Source: Rhodobacterales bacterium 32-67-9 (GTDB lineage: Bacteria > Pseudomonadota > Alphaproteobacteria > Rhodobacterales > Rhodobacteraceae). From it: DNA of 49,658 nt. The notes below the pieces were generated by a model that saw only the letters and a program-made list of their open reading frames with translations, did no database searches and had not been told where the DNA came from. Shown piece after piece: positions 1 to 8,761 of this stretch. How positions within the stretch are numbered: the first letter of the stretch is position 1; each line of letters begins with the position of its first letter. The stretch is taken from NCBI GenBank assembly GCA_002280515.1, contig NCEA01000026.1:1-49658 (forward strand), in the 5' to 3' direction. The position numbers and the translations under genes are program-made.

Positions 1-85
1 GTTCAGGGCTTTGGACAAGGCTGGCTCCGCGATGTGCCGGTCCAAACTACCGCAGCCTTGATCTGCTGACAATCCTGTGCAACGG

Positions 86-97
86 TCTGTATACAGA
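86..97. promoter_or_regulatory. Palindromic operator-like site upstream of TPP-enzyme operon
   Basis: A perfect 12-bp palindrome, TCTGTATACAGA, ends 18 nt before the ATG of the first gene. Sites with a GTATAC core are typical of GntR-family (FadR/FCD-type) regulators. A TTGTATACAA palindrome with the same core lies at 24629-24638. The position so close to the start codon suits a repressor site. The regulator and transcription start are not visible, so the role is inferred. Confidence 0.45.
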
Positions 98-115
98 TTG
101 CGGGAAGGTCGCGGG

Positions 116-1807
116 ATGACGAATACACCGACCGGCGCCGATGCCATGGTGCGGATGCTGCAAGCCCACGGCGTCCGGCATGTCTTCGGCCTCTGCGGTG
201 ACACCAGCCTGCCACTTTATGACAGCCTGCTGCGGCTCGACCACGGCATCACCCATGTGCTGACCCGCGACGAACGCTCGGCGACCTACATGGCCGATGC
301 CTATGCCCGGGTGACCGGGCGGCCGGGGGTCTGCGAGGGGCCGTCGGGCGGCGGCGCGACCTATATCCTGCCGGGACTGATCGAGGCGCGGGAATCGAGC
401 TATGCACTCCTCGCCATCACCACCGACATCTCGGTCGCGAGCTACGGTAAGTATCCCCTGACCGAGGTCGATCAGGAGGCGCTGATGCGGCCCCTGACCA
501 AGTGGAACACGGTGATCCGCCGCGCCGACCATATCCCGCGCATGGTCCGCGCGGCGTTCCGCGCGATGACCACGGGTCGCCCCGGCTCGGCCCATATCGG
601 GCTACCTTACGACATCCAGTACGACGCCGTGGACCCCGACGACCTCTGGGCCGATCCCGCGTTGCAAAGCTTTCCCGCCTACCCCGCAGCCCCTGCGCCC
701 GGCGCGGCGGAGGCGGCGCTCGACGCGATCCTGTCGGCGAAGGCGCCGCTGATCGTCTGCGGCGGCGGCGTGGTGATCGCCGGCGCGATGGAGGAACTCG
801 ACCGGCTCGCCCGGCGCCTCGACATCCCGGTCGTCACCTCGATCTCGGGCCAGGGCGCGCTGGCCGAAACCCATCCGAACGCGGTCGGCGTCGTCGGCTC
901 GAACGGTGGCACGGACGAGACCTGGTCGGCGATTGAGGGGGCCGATCTGGTGGTCTTCATGGGCTGCCGCGCCGGATCGACCACCACCGCGCGGTGGGAG
1001 GCGCCGAAGCCCGGCGCGCGGATCGTGCATTTCGACAGCGACCCGATGGTGATCGGCGCGAACTATCCGACCGAGGTCGGCGTCGTCGCCGATCTCAGGC
1101 TGGCACTGGCCGAGGTCAACCGGCTGCTCGACGCCCGCAAGGACGGGTTCGGCGGGTTCGGCGGCGCAGACCTTGCCGCCGACATCCGCCAGCGCAAGTT
1201 CGACCGGTTCCGGACGCTGGCGGACAGCGATGCGCGCCCGATCCGACCCGAACGGGTGATCGCGGCTTTGCAGCGCACCTTGCCGGAGGAGGCGGTCATC
1301 CTCTCCGATCCGGGCACCAGTTGCCCCTATGTCTCGGCCTATTACCAGCTTCCCCGCGCGGGCCGGCATTTCATCACCAACCGGGCGCATGGCGCGCTTG
1401 GCTATGCGCTGCCGGCCTCGCTCGGCGCCTGGTACGGGCGGCCGGACGCCAAGGTCGTGGCGCTGATGGGCGACGGCTCCTTCGCCTTCTGTTGCGGCGA
1501 GCTGGAAACGATCTGCCGGGCGCGCGCCAATATCACCTTCGTGGTCTTTTCGAATTCAAGCTTCGGCTGGATCAAGGCAAGCCAGAAGGCCGACAAGGAG
1601 GCGCGCTATTACAACGTCGATTTCAACCGCACCGACCAGGCCGCCGTCGCCGCCGCCTTCGGGGTGAAAAGCTGGCGGGTCGAGGATCCGGCAAATCTGG
1701 AGGCGGTGCTGCGCGAGGTGCTGGCGCATGATGGGCCAACGCTGGTCGACATCGTGACCCAGCCGCTCGAGGAGGCCGCCGCCCCGGTCCGGAGGTGGAT
1801 GGGATGA
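116..1807 (+). CDS. Thiamine pyrophosphate-dependent enzyme, acetolactate synthase-like
   Basis: 563 residues with the three-domain layout of the acetolactate synthase/benzoylformate decarboxylase superfamily: N-terminal Pyr domain with the TPP-activating Glu about residue 53 (DERSATYMADAY), a central Rossmann-like domain, and a C-terminal PP domain with the GDGSFAF motif about residues 452-458 and the downstream Asn (FSNSSFG). The start at 116 follows GGGAAGG at 101-107; an upstream in-frame start would add 13 residues without support. The stop overlaps the next start (ATGA), so translation is coupled. The next gene encodes a DadA-like oxidoreductase, so this enzyme may decarboxylate or ligate the 2-oxo acid made by that partner. 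It lacks recognisable Xsc or IlvB signature stretches, so the substrate is unassigned. Confidence 0.85.
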   Translation: MTNTPTGADAMVRMLQAHGVRHVFGLCGDTSLPLYDSLLRLDHGITHVLTRDERSATYMADAYARVTGRPGVCEGPSGGGATYILPGLIEARESSYALLAITTDISVASYGKYPLTEVDQEALMRPLTKWNTVIRRADHIPRMVRAAFRAMTTGRPGSAHIGLPYDIQYDAVDPDDLWADPALQSFPAYPAAPAPGAAEAALDAILSAKAPLIVCGGGVVIAGAMEELDRLARRLDIPVVTSISGQGALAETHPNAVGVVGSNGGTDETWSAIEGADLVVFMGCRAGSTTTARWEAPKPGARIVHFDSDPMVIGANYPTEVGVVADLRLALAEVNRLLDARKDGFGGFGGADLAADIRQRKFDRFRTLADSDARPIRPERVIAALQRTLPEEAVILSDPGTSCPYVSAYYQLPRAGRHFITNRAHGALGYALPASLGAWYGRPDAKVVALMGDGSFAFCCGELETICRARANITFVVFSNSSFGWIKASQKADKEARYYNVDFNRTDQAAVAAAFGVKSWRVEDPANLEAVLREVLAHDGPTLVDIVTQPLEEAAAPVRRWMG

Positions 1808-3054
1808 GCGGCCCGGCGAAGACCGTCGCGATCATCGGCGCCGGGATCGTCGGGGTCTCGACGGCGATCTGGCTGCAACGGGCCGGGCACCGGGTCGTGC
1901 TGATCGACCGCAAGGGCCCCGGCGAGGGGACGAGCCACGGCAACGGCGGTGTGCTCGCCTCCTGCTCGATCGTGCCGGTGACGGTGCCGGGGCTGATGCG
2001 CAAGGTGCCGCGGATGCTCCTAGACCCGAACCAGCCGCTGTTCCTGAAATGGGGCTACCTGCCGAAGCTCGCGCCCTGGCTCATCCGGTATCTCGGCCAC
2101 GCCAATGCCGGGGCCGTCGAGCGTCGCGCAGCGGCGCTGATGCCGATCATCGGCGACAGCCTTGCCGAACACCAGGCGCTGGCGGCCGGGACCGGCGCCG
2201 AACGATGGCTGCACCCTTCGGACTACCTCTTCCTTTACAACGACCGCCGGCATTACGAGGGCGACGCCTTCGGCTGGTCGGTCCGGGCCGCGCACGGCTT
2301 TGAATGGGACGTCCTGGAAGGGGCCGATTTCCGCGCCTACGACCCGGCCTTCTCGCCCGCGATCGGCTGCGCCGCGCGGCTGAAGGACCACGGCCGCATC
2401 TCCGATCCCGGCCGCTACGTGAAAGACCTTGCCGCCCATGCCGAGGCCGGCGGCGCGCGGATCGTCATCGGCGAGGTGACCGATATCGCCCGCGAAAACG
2501 GCCGCGTCACCGGCGTCCGGGTCGGCGGCGAGACGCTGGCCTGCGATGCCGCCGTCCTCGCCGCCGGGGTCTGGTCAAAACCCCTGGCAGCCCGTCTCGG
2601 GATCTCGGTCCCGCTGGAGACGGAGCGCGGCTACCACCTGGAGCTTTGGGAACCGACCGTCATGCCCCGCTCGCCGGTCATGGTCGCCTCCGGCAAGTTC
2701 GTCGTCACGCCGATGGACGGGCGCCTCAGGCTTGCCGGGATCGTCGAGTTCGGCGGCCTCGACGCGGCCCCGTCGCGCGCGCCCTTCGCGCTGCTCGAAC
2801 GCAGCATCCGCGCCGCGATTCCCGGCATCTCGTGGAAGAAGACGGTGGAATGGATGGGCCACCGGCCATCGCTGAGCGATTCCACCCCCGTCATCGGGGC
2901 GGTTCCGGGGGTCGCGGGCGCCTGGCTCGGCTTCGGCCACGACCATGTCGGGCTGACCGGCGGGCCAAAGACCGGACGCATCCTTTCGCAGCTCATCGAC
3001 GGGACGGCGCCGAACATAAACCTTGCACCTTATGCCCCTGAACGATTTCAATGA
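1804..3054 (+). CDS. FAD-dependent oxidoreductase, D-amino acid dehydrogenase (DadA)-like
   Basis: 416 residues, the usual size for the DAO/DadA superfamily. The dinucleotide-binding GAGIVG motif is at residues 12-17, the GxSxGNGG segment that follows matches DadA/TauY-type proteins, and the C-terminal FAD-binding stretch (GFGHDHVGLTGGPKTGR) is present. The family oxidatively deaminates D-amino acids or related amines to oxo acids, passing electrons to quinone or oxygen. The ATG at 1804 overlaps the upstream stop by 4 nt and has GGAGGTGG at 1791-1798; an in-frame GTG at 1795 is less likely. The operon position suggests it feeds an oxo acid to the TPP enzyme from a substrate imported by the TRAP system. 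Substrate unknown. Confidence 0.85.
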   Translation: MSGPAKTVAIIGAGIVGVSTAIWLQRAGHRVVLIDRKGPGEGTSHGNGGVLASCSIVPVTVPGLMRKVPRMLLDPNQPLFLKWGYLPKLAPWLIRYLGHANAGAVERRAAALMPIIGDSLAEHQALAAGTGAERWLHPSDYLFLYNDRRHYEGDAFGWSVRAAHGFEWDVLEGADFRAYDPAFSPAIGCAARLKDHGRISDPGRYVKDLAAHAEAGGARIVIGEVTDIARENGRVTGVRVGGETLACDAAVLAAGVWSKPLAARLGISVPLETERGYHLELWEPTVMPRSPVMVASGKFVVTPMDGRLRLAGIVEFGGLDAAPSRAPFALLERSIRAAIPGISWKKTVEWMGHRPSLSDSTPVIGAVPGVAGAWLGFGHDHVGLTGGPKTGRILSQLIDGTAPNINLAPYAPERFQ

Positions 3055-3107
3055 GCGCGGACGAAGAAGCCAAGAAAACACCAAGCCAACCAACCTGGGA
3101 GAATGAC

Positions 3108-4073
3108 ATGAAGAAACTGACCTACCTGCTCGCCGCGACGGCGCTGAGCGCCACGGGCGCCTCTGCCGAGACCTGGGACATGCCGATGGCCTACCCGGCG
3201 ACCAACTACCACACCGAAAACGGCGTGGCCTTCGCCGAATGCGTGAAGGGGGCAACCAGCGGCGCGCTGGAGATCGTGGTTCATCCCAACGGTTCGCTCT
3301 TCTCCGGCAACGACATCAAGCGCGCGGTGCAGACCGGCCAGGCGCCGATCGGCGAGCGACTTCTGTCGGCCCATGCCAATGAAAACCCGCTGTTCGGGGT
3401 GGATTCGATCCCCTTCCTCGCGACCTCGTTCGACGACAGCGCCAAGCTGGCGGCGGCGGCGAAGGACGCGATCGTGGCGGCGCTCGACCAGCAGAACCTC
3501 GTCTTCGTCTACTCGGTGCCCTGGCCGCCGCAGGGGTTCTACTTCAAGAAGGAAGTGAACTCGGTCGCCGACATGGCCGGCGTCAAGTTCCGCGCCTACA
3601 ACGCGGCCACCGCGCGCATCGCCGAGCTTGCCGGCATGGTTCCGGTACAGATCGAGGCGGCCGAACTCAGCCAGGCGCTTGCCACCGGCGTCGCGGAAAG
3701 CTTCATCTCCTCGGGCTCCACCGGCGTCGACTCGAAAGTCTGGGAAAGCCTGACGAACTTTTATGACGTGCAGGCCTGGCTGCCGCGCAACACGGTCTTC
3801 GTGAACAAGGACAGCTACAACGCCCTTGATGACGCGGGCAAGGCGGCGATCATGGATTGCGGCGTCAAGGCGGGCGAAGCGGGCGCCGCGCGCGCGCAGG
3901 AACTGACCACCGGCTATCTCAAGACGCTTGCCGACAACGGGATGACCGTCACTGGGCCGTCGGACGAGCTCAAGGCGGGCCTTCAGGGCTTCGGCGCGAC
4001 GATGACCGAGGAGTGGATCGCCGCAGCGGGCGACACCGGCAAGGCCGTCGTCGACGCCTACAAGGCGCAATAA
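3108..4073 (+). CDS. dctP: TRAP transporter substrate-binding protein (DctP family)
   Basis: 321 residues. The signal peptide has a KK n-region, a hydrophobic core and an ASA cleavage site after residue 20, so the mature protein is periplasmic. The conserved DctP segment (KFRAYNAATARIAELAG, then GVAESFISSG) contains the Arg that in characterised family members contacts the substrate carboxylate. The start at 3108 gives a clean signal peptide; the upstream in-frame ATG at 3051 overlaps the previous gene and would bury it. It delivers a carboxylate-bearing substrate to the membrane subunits encoded next. Ligand unknown; the operon suggests an amino or organic acid. Confidence 0.9.
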   Translation: MKKLTYLLAATALSATGASAETWDMPMAYPATNYHTENGVAFAECVKGATSGALEIVVHPNGSLFSGNDIKRAVQTGQAPIGERLLSAHANENPLFGVDSIPFLATSFDDSAKLAAAAKDAIVAALDQQNLVFVYSVPWPPQGFYFKKEVNSVADMAGVKFRAYNAATARIAELAGMVPVQIEAAELSQALATGVAESFISSGSTGVDSKVWESLTNFYDVQAWLPRNTVFVNKDSYNALDDAGKAAIMDCGVKAGEAGAARAQELTTGYLKTLADNGMTVTGPSDELKAGLQGFGATMTEEWIAAAGDTGKAVVDAYKAQ

Positions 4074-4084
4074 CCAGCACCGGA

Positions 4085-4111
4085 GGGCGCGCGGCGACCG
4101 GTCGCGCGCCC
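4085..4111 (+). terminator. Intercistronic hairpin between TRAP binding-protein and membrane-subunit genes
   Basis: GGGCGCGCG (4085-4093) and CGCGCGCCC (4103-4111) form a perfect 9-bp stem around a 9-nt loop, 12 nt after the dctP stop and before the next ribosome binding site. There is no U tract. Such hairpins often stabilise or partly terminate the message so that the binding protein is made in excess of the permease; that role is inferred. Confidence 0.55.
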
Positions 4112-4134
4112 GACCGCAAGGAAGGGGATGCCCC

Positions 4135-4674
4135 ATGCAACAGGACAGCCGCCCCGGCGCCGTGCGCCGGGTGCTTGACCGTATCTATGCGGCCAGCACC
4201 GGCCTTGCCGCGCTCTGCCTCGTCGCCATGCTCGGCGTGATCGTCATGCAGATGATCGCGCGATGGTCTGCCTTCACCTTTCCCGGCGCCACCGATTACG
4301 CCGGCTACCTGATGGCGTCGGCCTCGTTCCTCGCCTTCGCCGGCGCCCTGAATTCCGGCGCCCATATCCGGGTGGGCCTGTTCCTGACCGCGCTCGGCCG
4401 GTTCAAGTTCTGGGGTGAGTTCTGGTGCCTCGCCATCGGTACCGCGGCAACCGGATACCTTGCCTGGTACGCCGTCCGGCTGGTCTACTGGTCGCGCAAG
4501 CTCGGCGATGTGAGCCAGGGCCAGGACGCGACCCCGCTCTGGATCGTGCAGACGCCCGTCGCCCTTGGGGCGACGCTGCTGGCCATCGCCTTCGCCGACA
4601 ACCTGATCACGCTGATCGCCACCGGCCGCGACAATATCCGCGACGATGTCGCAGCCCAGAGCCACGCGGAATAG
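4135..4674 (+). CDS. dctQ: TRAP transporter small permease (DctQ family)
   Basis: 179 residues, normal for DctQ, with four hydrophobic segments (about residues 18-38, 52-70, 94-114 and 136-158). The first ends in the typical MQMIARW stretch. The start follows a strong AAGGAAGGGG at 4119-4128. It partners the large permease encoded 10 nt downstream in a sodium-driven secondary transporter fed by the upstream binding protein. Confidence 0.9.
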   Translation: MQQDSRPGAVRRVLDRIYAASTGLAALCLVAMLGVIVMQMIARWSAFTFPGATDYAGYLMASASFLAFAGALNSGAHIRVGLFLTALGRFKFWGEFWCLAIGTAATGYLAWYAVRLVYWSRKLGDVSQGQDATPLWIVQTPVALGATLLAIAFADNLITLIATGRDNIRDDVAAQSHAE

Positions 4675-4683
4675 GACAGGGTC

Positions 4684-6000
4684 ATGGCGCATGAATTCTG
4701 GCCGCTGGCCATCTTCCTCTTCACCCTCTTCCTGCTTCTCGGCTCGGGTGTCTGGGTCGGCCTCGCGCTTCTCGGCGTCGCCTTCGTGGGGATGGAGCTT
4801 TTCACCACGAGACCGGCCGGCGACACGATGATGACGGTCATCTGGCGGTCCTCGTCCTCGTGGTCGCTGACCGCGCTGCCGCTCTTCATCTGGATGGGCG
4901 AAATCCTCTATCGAACCCGATTGTCCGAGGACATGTTCCGCGGCCTTTCGCCCTGGATGGCGCGGCTGCCGGGCGGGCTTTTGCACACCAACGTGGTCGG
5001 CTGCACCGTCTTCGCCGCCGTCTCCGGCTCCTCGGCGGCAACGCTCACCACGGTCGGCAAGATGTCGATCCCGGAACTGATGAAGCGCGACTACCCCGAG
5101 CAGATGGTGATCGGCACGCTCGCCGGCGCGGCGACGCTCGGGCTGATGATCCCGCCGTCGCTGACGCTGATCGTCTACGGGGTGACGATCAACGAGTCGA
5201 TCTCCAAGCTTTTCATGGCCGGGATCTTCCCGGGCCTCGTGCTCGCCGCGATGTTCATGGGCTATATCGCGATCTGGTCGCGGTTGTCGTCGAACTTCGA
5301 TCCGAAGCCGGAACCCGAGACCCGCTTCATGGACAAGCTCGTGAACTCGCGCTTCCTGATCCCGGTGATCCTGCTCATCACCCTCGTCATCGGCTCGATG
5401 TACCTCGGCTTCGCCACCGCGACCGAGGCGGCGAGCTTCGGGGTCCTCGGCGCGATGGCGCTGGCCGCGTTCCAGGGCTCGCTGACCTGGACGAGCCTCA
5501 AGGAAAGCCTGATGGGGGCCACCCGCACCTCGGCGATGATCGCGCTGATCCTCGCCGGGGCGGCGTTCCTGTCGCTGGCGATGGGCTTCACCGGGCTGCC
5601 GCGGGCGCTTGCCACCTGGATCGGCTCGCTCGGACTGACCAAGTTCCAGCTTCTCCTGGCGCTGCTCGGCTTCTACATCGTGCTCGGCTGCTTTCTCGAC
5701 GGCATCTCCTCGGTCGTGCTGACCATGGCGGTGGTGGAGCCGATGGTCCGGCAGGCGGGGATCGACATCATCTGGTTCGGCATCTTCATCGTGGTGGTGG
5801 TCGAGATGGCGCAGATCACGCCGCCCATCGGCTTCAACCTCTTCGTCCTGCAAGGCATGACCGGACACGAGATGAACTTCATCGCCAAGGCGGCGATCCC
5901 GATGTTCCTGATCATGGTGGTGATGGTCTTCGTCCTGATCGCCTTCCCCGGGCTGGCGACCTGGCTGCCCGAGAACATCATCCAGCGGCCGGGGGGATGA
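4684..6000 (+). CDS. dctM: TRAP transporter large permease (DctM family)
   Basis: 438 residues of almost continuous hydrophobic segments, matching DctM. Recognisable family stretches are VSGSSAATLTTVGKMSIPEL, LMIPPSLTLIVYG and QITPPIGFNLFVLQG. It forms the translocation path in the inner membrane and works with the dctP and dctQ products. It starts 10 nt after the dctQ stop with an AGGACAGGG-like site. The downstream permease gene begins 8 nt after its stop, indicating one long transcript. Confidence 0.92.
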   Translation: MAHEFWPLAIFLFTLFLLLGSGVWVGLALLGVAFVGMELFTTRPAGDTMMTVIWRSSSSWSLTALPLFIWMGEILYRTRLSEDMFRGLSPWMARLPGGLLHTNVVGCTVFAAVSGSSAATLTTVGKMSIPELMKRDYPEQMVIGTLAGAATLGLMIPPSLTLIVYGVTINESISKLFMAGIFPGLVLAAMFMGYIAIWSRLSSNFDPKPEPETRFMDKLVNSRFLIPVILLITLVIGSMYLGFATATEAASFGVLGAMALAAFQGSLTWTSLKESLMGATRTSAMIALILAGAAFLSLAMGFTGLPRALATWIGSLGLTKFQLLLALLGFYIVLGCFLDGISSVVLTMAVVEPMVRQAGIDIIWFGIFIVVVVEMAQITPPIGFNLFVLQGMTGHEMNFIAKAAIPMFLIMVVMVFVLIAFPGLATWLPENIIQRPGG

Positions 6001-6007
6001 CGCGGGA

Positions 6008-6751
6008 TTGCAGGGGTTTCTCGCCCATGTGACGGCCTCCCCGGCGCTGGCGGCGCTGGTCCTCGTCATCGTCTTCGCCGCCTCGCTGGTGCAGTTCGGG
6101 CTCGGCATGGGGTTCGGGCTGACGGCGGCGCCGCTCCTGGCGCTCATCGACCCGATGCTGGTTCCGGTGCCGGCGCTTTTCATCGGGTTTCTGACCTCGT
6201 CCTGGGGGGCCTGGCGCGAACGCGGCGCCATCCGCTGGGCCGAGGTCGTGCCAGCGGCGTTCGGGCGCCTCGTCGGGGTCGCGCTGGCGGCGGCGGTCCT
6301 GTCGGTCGCGATCACGCGCGAAGCGTTCTCGCTGGTCTTCGGGATCTTCGTCGGCCTCGCGGTGCTGCTTTCGGTCACCGGCTGGCGGCTGGACTTTTCC
6401 AGGCGCAACCTCGTGGCGATGGCGGTCGTGTCGGGGGTGATGGGGACGATCACCTCGGTCGGCGCGCCGCCGCTCGCCATCGTCTACCAGGCCCGGCCCG
6501 CGCGCGAGGCGCGCCCGACTCTCGCCGCCTTCTTCGCCATCGGCTGCGCGATCTCGCTCGCCGGACTCTTCGCCACCGGCTGGGCCACCGGGCGCGACGC
6601 CGGCCTCGCCCTGATGATGCTGCCGGGGGTTGTCGCGGGCGCCGTCGTGGCGCGGCGGATCGGCACCCGGCTCGACAGCCGCTACCGGCCGCTGCTTCTT
6701 ACGGTCGCGGGCCTCGCCTCGGCGCTCCTGATCCTGAGGGGGGTGGCGTGA
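6008..6751 (+). CDS. TauE/SafE family permease (putative anion/sulfite exporter)
   Basis: About 247 residues with seven or eight hydrophobic segments and two related halves, as in TauE/SafE proteins; the motif GLGMGFGLTAAPLL near residue 31 is typical. No ATG exists in frame near the start. TTG at 6008 follows a G-rich stretch at 5991-5996, and GTG at 6029 is an alternative. The gene lies between dctM and a second permease with overlapping or near-touching ends, so it belongs to the operon. The family exports sulfite, sulfoacetate or other organic anions, which may hint at an anionic by-product of the pathway, but the substrate cannot be read from sequence. Confidence 0.75.
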   Translation: MQGFLAHVTASPALAALVLVIVFAASLVQFGLGMGFGLTAAPLLALIDPMLVPVPALFIGFLTSSWGAWRERGAIRWAEVVPAAFGRLVGVALAAAVLSVAITREAFSLVFGIFVGLAVLLSVTGWRLDFSRRNLVAMAVVSGVMGTITSVGAPPLAIVYQARPAREARPTLAAFFAIGCAISLAGLFATGWATGRDAGLALMMLPGVVAGAVVARRIGTRLDSRYRPLLLTVAGLASALLILRGVA

Positions 6752-7689
6752 ACCGGCTTCTGGACGGCCTCGTCCTTGCCGCGGCGCAGGGGCGGCTCCT
6801 CCTCGTCCTCGGCCTCGTCGCGGGGGTCCTGCTCCCCGGTCTCGCGCAGGCGATGAAGCCCTGGTTGCAGGAACTGGTGGCGTTCCTGCTGTTTCTCGCG
6901 GCACTCAGGGTGGGTCCGGGGCGGGCGGCGGGGTCGCTGCGGGGCGCGCTGCCGACGCTCGGCCTCACGCTTCTCTACCAGTTTGCCCTTCCGCTTGGCG
7001 CGGCCGCAATCGTCACCACCGCCGGCATCGCCGACACGCCGGGCGCGATCGCCATCGTCCTGATGCTCGCCGCCTCGCCGATCTCGGGCGGCCCGAACAT
7101 CGCCATCCTTTCCGGGGCCGACCCCGCCCCCGCTTTTCGCCTGCTGATCCTCGGCACCGCGCTCCTGCCGCTGACGGTGATCCCGGTCTTCCAGGCGATG
7201 CCGACGCTGGGAGAGGGCACGGCGGTCTTTCTCGCCGCGGGGCGGCTTCTCGGCGTCATCGCGTCCGCCGCGGCGGCGGCCTTTCTGCTCAGGCGGACGC
7301 TGCTCCGCGATCTCGGCAGGACCGGCGTGGCCGCACTTGACGGTGTCTCGGCGATCGCGATGGCAATCGTCGTCATCGGCCTGATGTCCGCCGTCGGACC
7401 TGCCCTGCGGTCGGTGCCGGAGGTACTGTTCGGCTGGCTCGCCCTCGCCTTCGCGGCGAATTTCGGCGTCCAGATCATCGCGGCGACCCTTCTGCGGCGG
7501 GTCCGCGCCGGGCCGGCGTTGCCGGCCGAGGCGATCGTCGCCGGCAACCGCAACATCGCGCTCTTTCTGGTGGCGCTGCCCGCGACAACGACCGACCAGA
7601 TCCTGATGTTCATCGGCTGCTACCAGATCCCGATGTACCTGACGCCGCTCATCCTAGCCGGGTTCTACCGCCGGCGGGTTTCCGGATAG
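6748..7689 (+). CDS. Bile acid:sodium symporter (BASS)-like membrane protein
   Basis: 313 residues with nine to ten hydrophobic segments. ASPISGGPNIAIL near residue 114 and EAIVAGNRNIAL near residue 265 resemble the conserved crossing helices of the BASS/arsenite-permease fold. The GTG start at 6748 overlaps the upstream stop (GTGA), so it is translationally coupled and ends the operon. It may move an organic anion or metabolite linked to the same pathway. The assignment is to a fold, not a function. It ends 19 nt from the convergent cyclase gene. Confidence 0.65.
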   Translation: MNRLLDGLVLAAAQGRLLLVLGLVAGVLLPGLAQAMKPWLQELVAFLLFLAALRVGPGRAAGSLRGALPTLGLTLLYQFALPLGAAAIVTTAGIADTPGAIAIVLMLAASPISGGPNIAILSGADPAPAFRLLILGTALLPLTVIPVFQAMPTLGEGTAVFLAAGRLLGVIASAAAAAFLLRRTLLRDLGRTGVAALDGVSAIAMAIVVIGLMSAVGPALRSVPEVLFGWLALAFAANFGVQIIAATLLRRVRAGPALPAEAIVAGNRNIALFLVALPATTTDQILMFIGCYQIPMYLTPLILAGFYRRRVSG

Positions 7690-7708
7690 GCCAGGCCAGT
7701 GATCGCCC

Positions 7709-8761
7709 TCAGCGCCCGTCCGGCACGGCGCGCTTGTCCTCAGGCAGGTGCCGGCCCGGGGCGTGGATCGTATACTGCGCCCGGCCGCGCCGCTTGGAGA
7801 CATAGAGCGCGGCATCGGCATCGCTCAGCATCCGGTCGGCGTCGGGCCGGTCGTAATGCGTCGACAGGGTCGCGCCGATGCTGCCGGAAATCCGGCAGGG
7901 CTTGCCCTTGAACGTCACCGGCACTTCCAGTTCGGAAATGATCCGGTGCGAGATCGTGGTGATCATCGCCTCGTCGACCGGACCGGGCAGGATCATCACG
8001 AACTCGTCGCCGCCGACGCGTGCGACGGTATCCTGCTTGCGCGTCGCGCGCCGCAGGACCGAGGCCACATGGGTCAGCACAAGATCGCCGGCCGCATGGC
8101 CGAGCGTGTCGTTCACCGCCTTGAAGAAATCGAGGTCGAGATGCAGGAGCGCGAAGCCCTTGCCACCCCATGCCACCGCATCAAGAACCCGGCCGAGCGC
8201 AGCGTCGAGCGCCCGGCGGTTGGCAAGTCCGGTCAGGGCGTCGGTCAGCGCCTGCTCCTCCGCCGCGCGCTGCGCGGTGCGGAGCCGCATGTTCAGCGCC
8301 GCCAGTTCCCCCATCACCGCCGCCTTGACCTCGGTCAGATACAAAAGCTCGACTGTCAGGTCGGTCGGTGCGAAATCGGCGTCGGTCAGCGCATGGTCGC
8401 GCACCGCCTCGGCGGCGGCGATCCCGAAGGAAAGGTTGACGATCACCCCCTGCCCGTCCTGCAACGGCACGACCAGCCCGCGCAGCGCGGTATGCGGCGG
8501 CTCGCGCAAGCCCAGATGCAGCCTCTGCCCGGCCAGCAGGCGCACTTCGTCCATGGTCCGGGCCCGCTGCGGCTTGCGGATCTGGAACAGATCGAGAAAG
8601 CGCAGGCCGACGAGAACGACCCCGTCGCAGAGCTTGGCGAGCGTCGGCCCGACCGCGCGGATATGGCCGGTGGGCGCCACCCAGAGGAACATCGGCATCA
8701 GCCGGCCCAGATCGGCCACGTCGATCAGCGCCGGGTCGCCGTGGGGATTGCCGTCCATCAT
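7709..8761 (-). CDS. Diguanylate cyclase with N-terminal H-NOX-associated (HNOBA) domain
   Basis: 350 residues. Residues about 18-150 match the HNOBA PAS-like domain that follows H-NOX in soluble guanylate cyclases; alignable blocks include MPMFLWVAPTGHI and the region TDADFAPTDLTVELLYLTEV. A short helical linker (about 145-172) leads to a complete GGDEF domain: DALTGLANRR at about 174-183, HLDLDFFKAVND, and the active-site GGDEF at 250-254. R241-D244 (RKQD), five residues upstream, fits the c-di-GMP inhibitory I-site. No transmembrane segment, so cytoplasmic. The start overlaps the stop of the H-NOX gene by 4 nt, so the two are co-translated and probably form a sensor/cyclase complex controlling c-di-GMP. 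A second ATG at 8758 is possible. Confidence 0.88.
   Translation of the reverse strand: MMDGNPHGDPALIDVADLGRLMPMFLWVAPTGHIRAVGPTLAKLCDGVVLVGLRFLDLFQIRKPQRARTMDEVRLLAGQRLHLGLREPPHTALRGLVVPLQDGQGVIVNLSFGIAAAEAVRDHALTDADFAPTDLTVELLYLTEVKAAVMGELAALNMRLRTAQRAAEEQALTDALTGLANRRALDAALGRVLDAVAWGGKGFALLHLDLDFFKAVNDTLGHAAGDLVLTHVASVLRRATRKQDTVARVGGDEFVMILPGPVDEAMITTISHRIISELEVPVTFKGKPCRISGSIGATLSTHYDRPDADRMLSDADAALYVSKRRGRAQYTIHAPGRHLPEDKRAVPDGR

Noticed and set aside
3970-6480. 836-codon open frame antisense to the TRAP operon
   Set aside because: Arg/Asp/His-rich composition without domains. It mirrors the third-position GC bias of the real plus-strand genes, which have ribosome binding sites and family motifs.
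116-6751. Identification of the first operon as a taurine (Xsc/TauY/TauKLM) operon
   Set aside because: The TPP enzyme does not show the N-terminal pattern I know of Xsc, TauX and phosphate acetyltransferase are absent, and the FAD enzyme is equally DadA-like.
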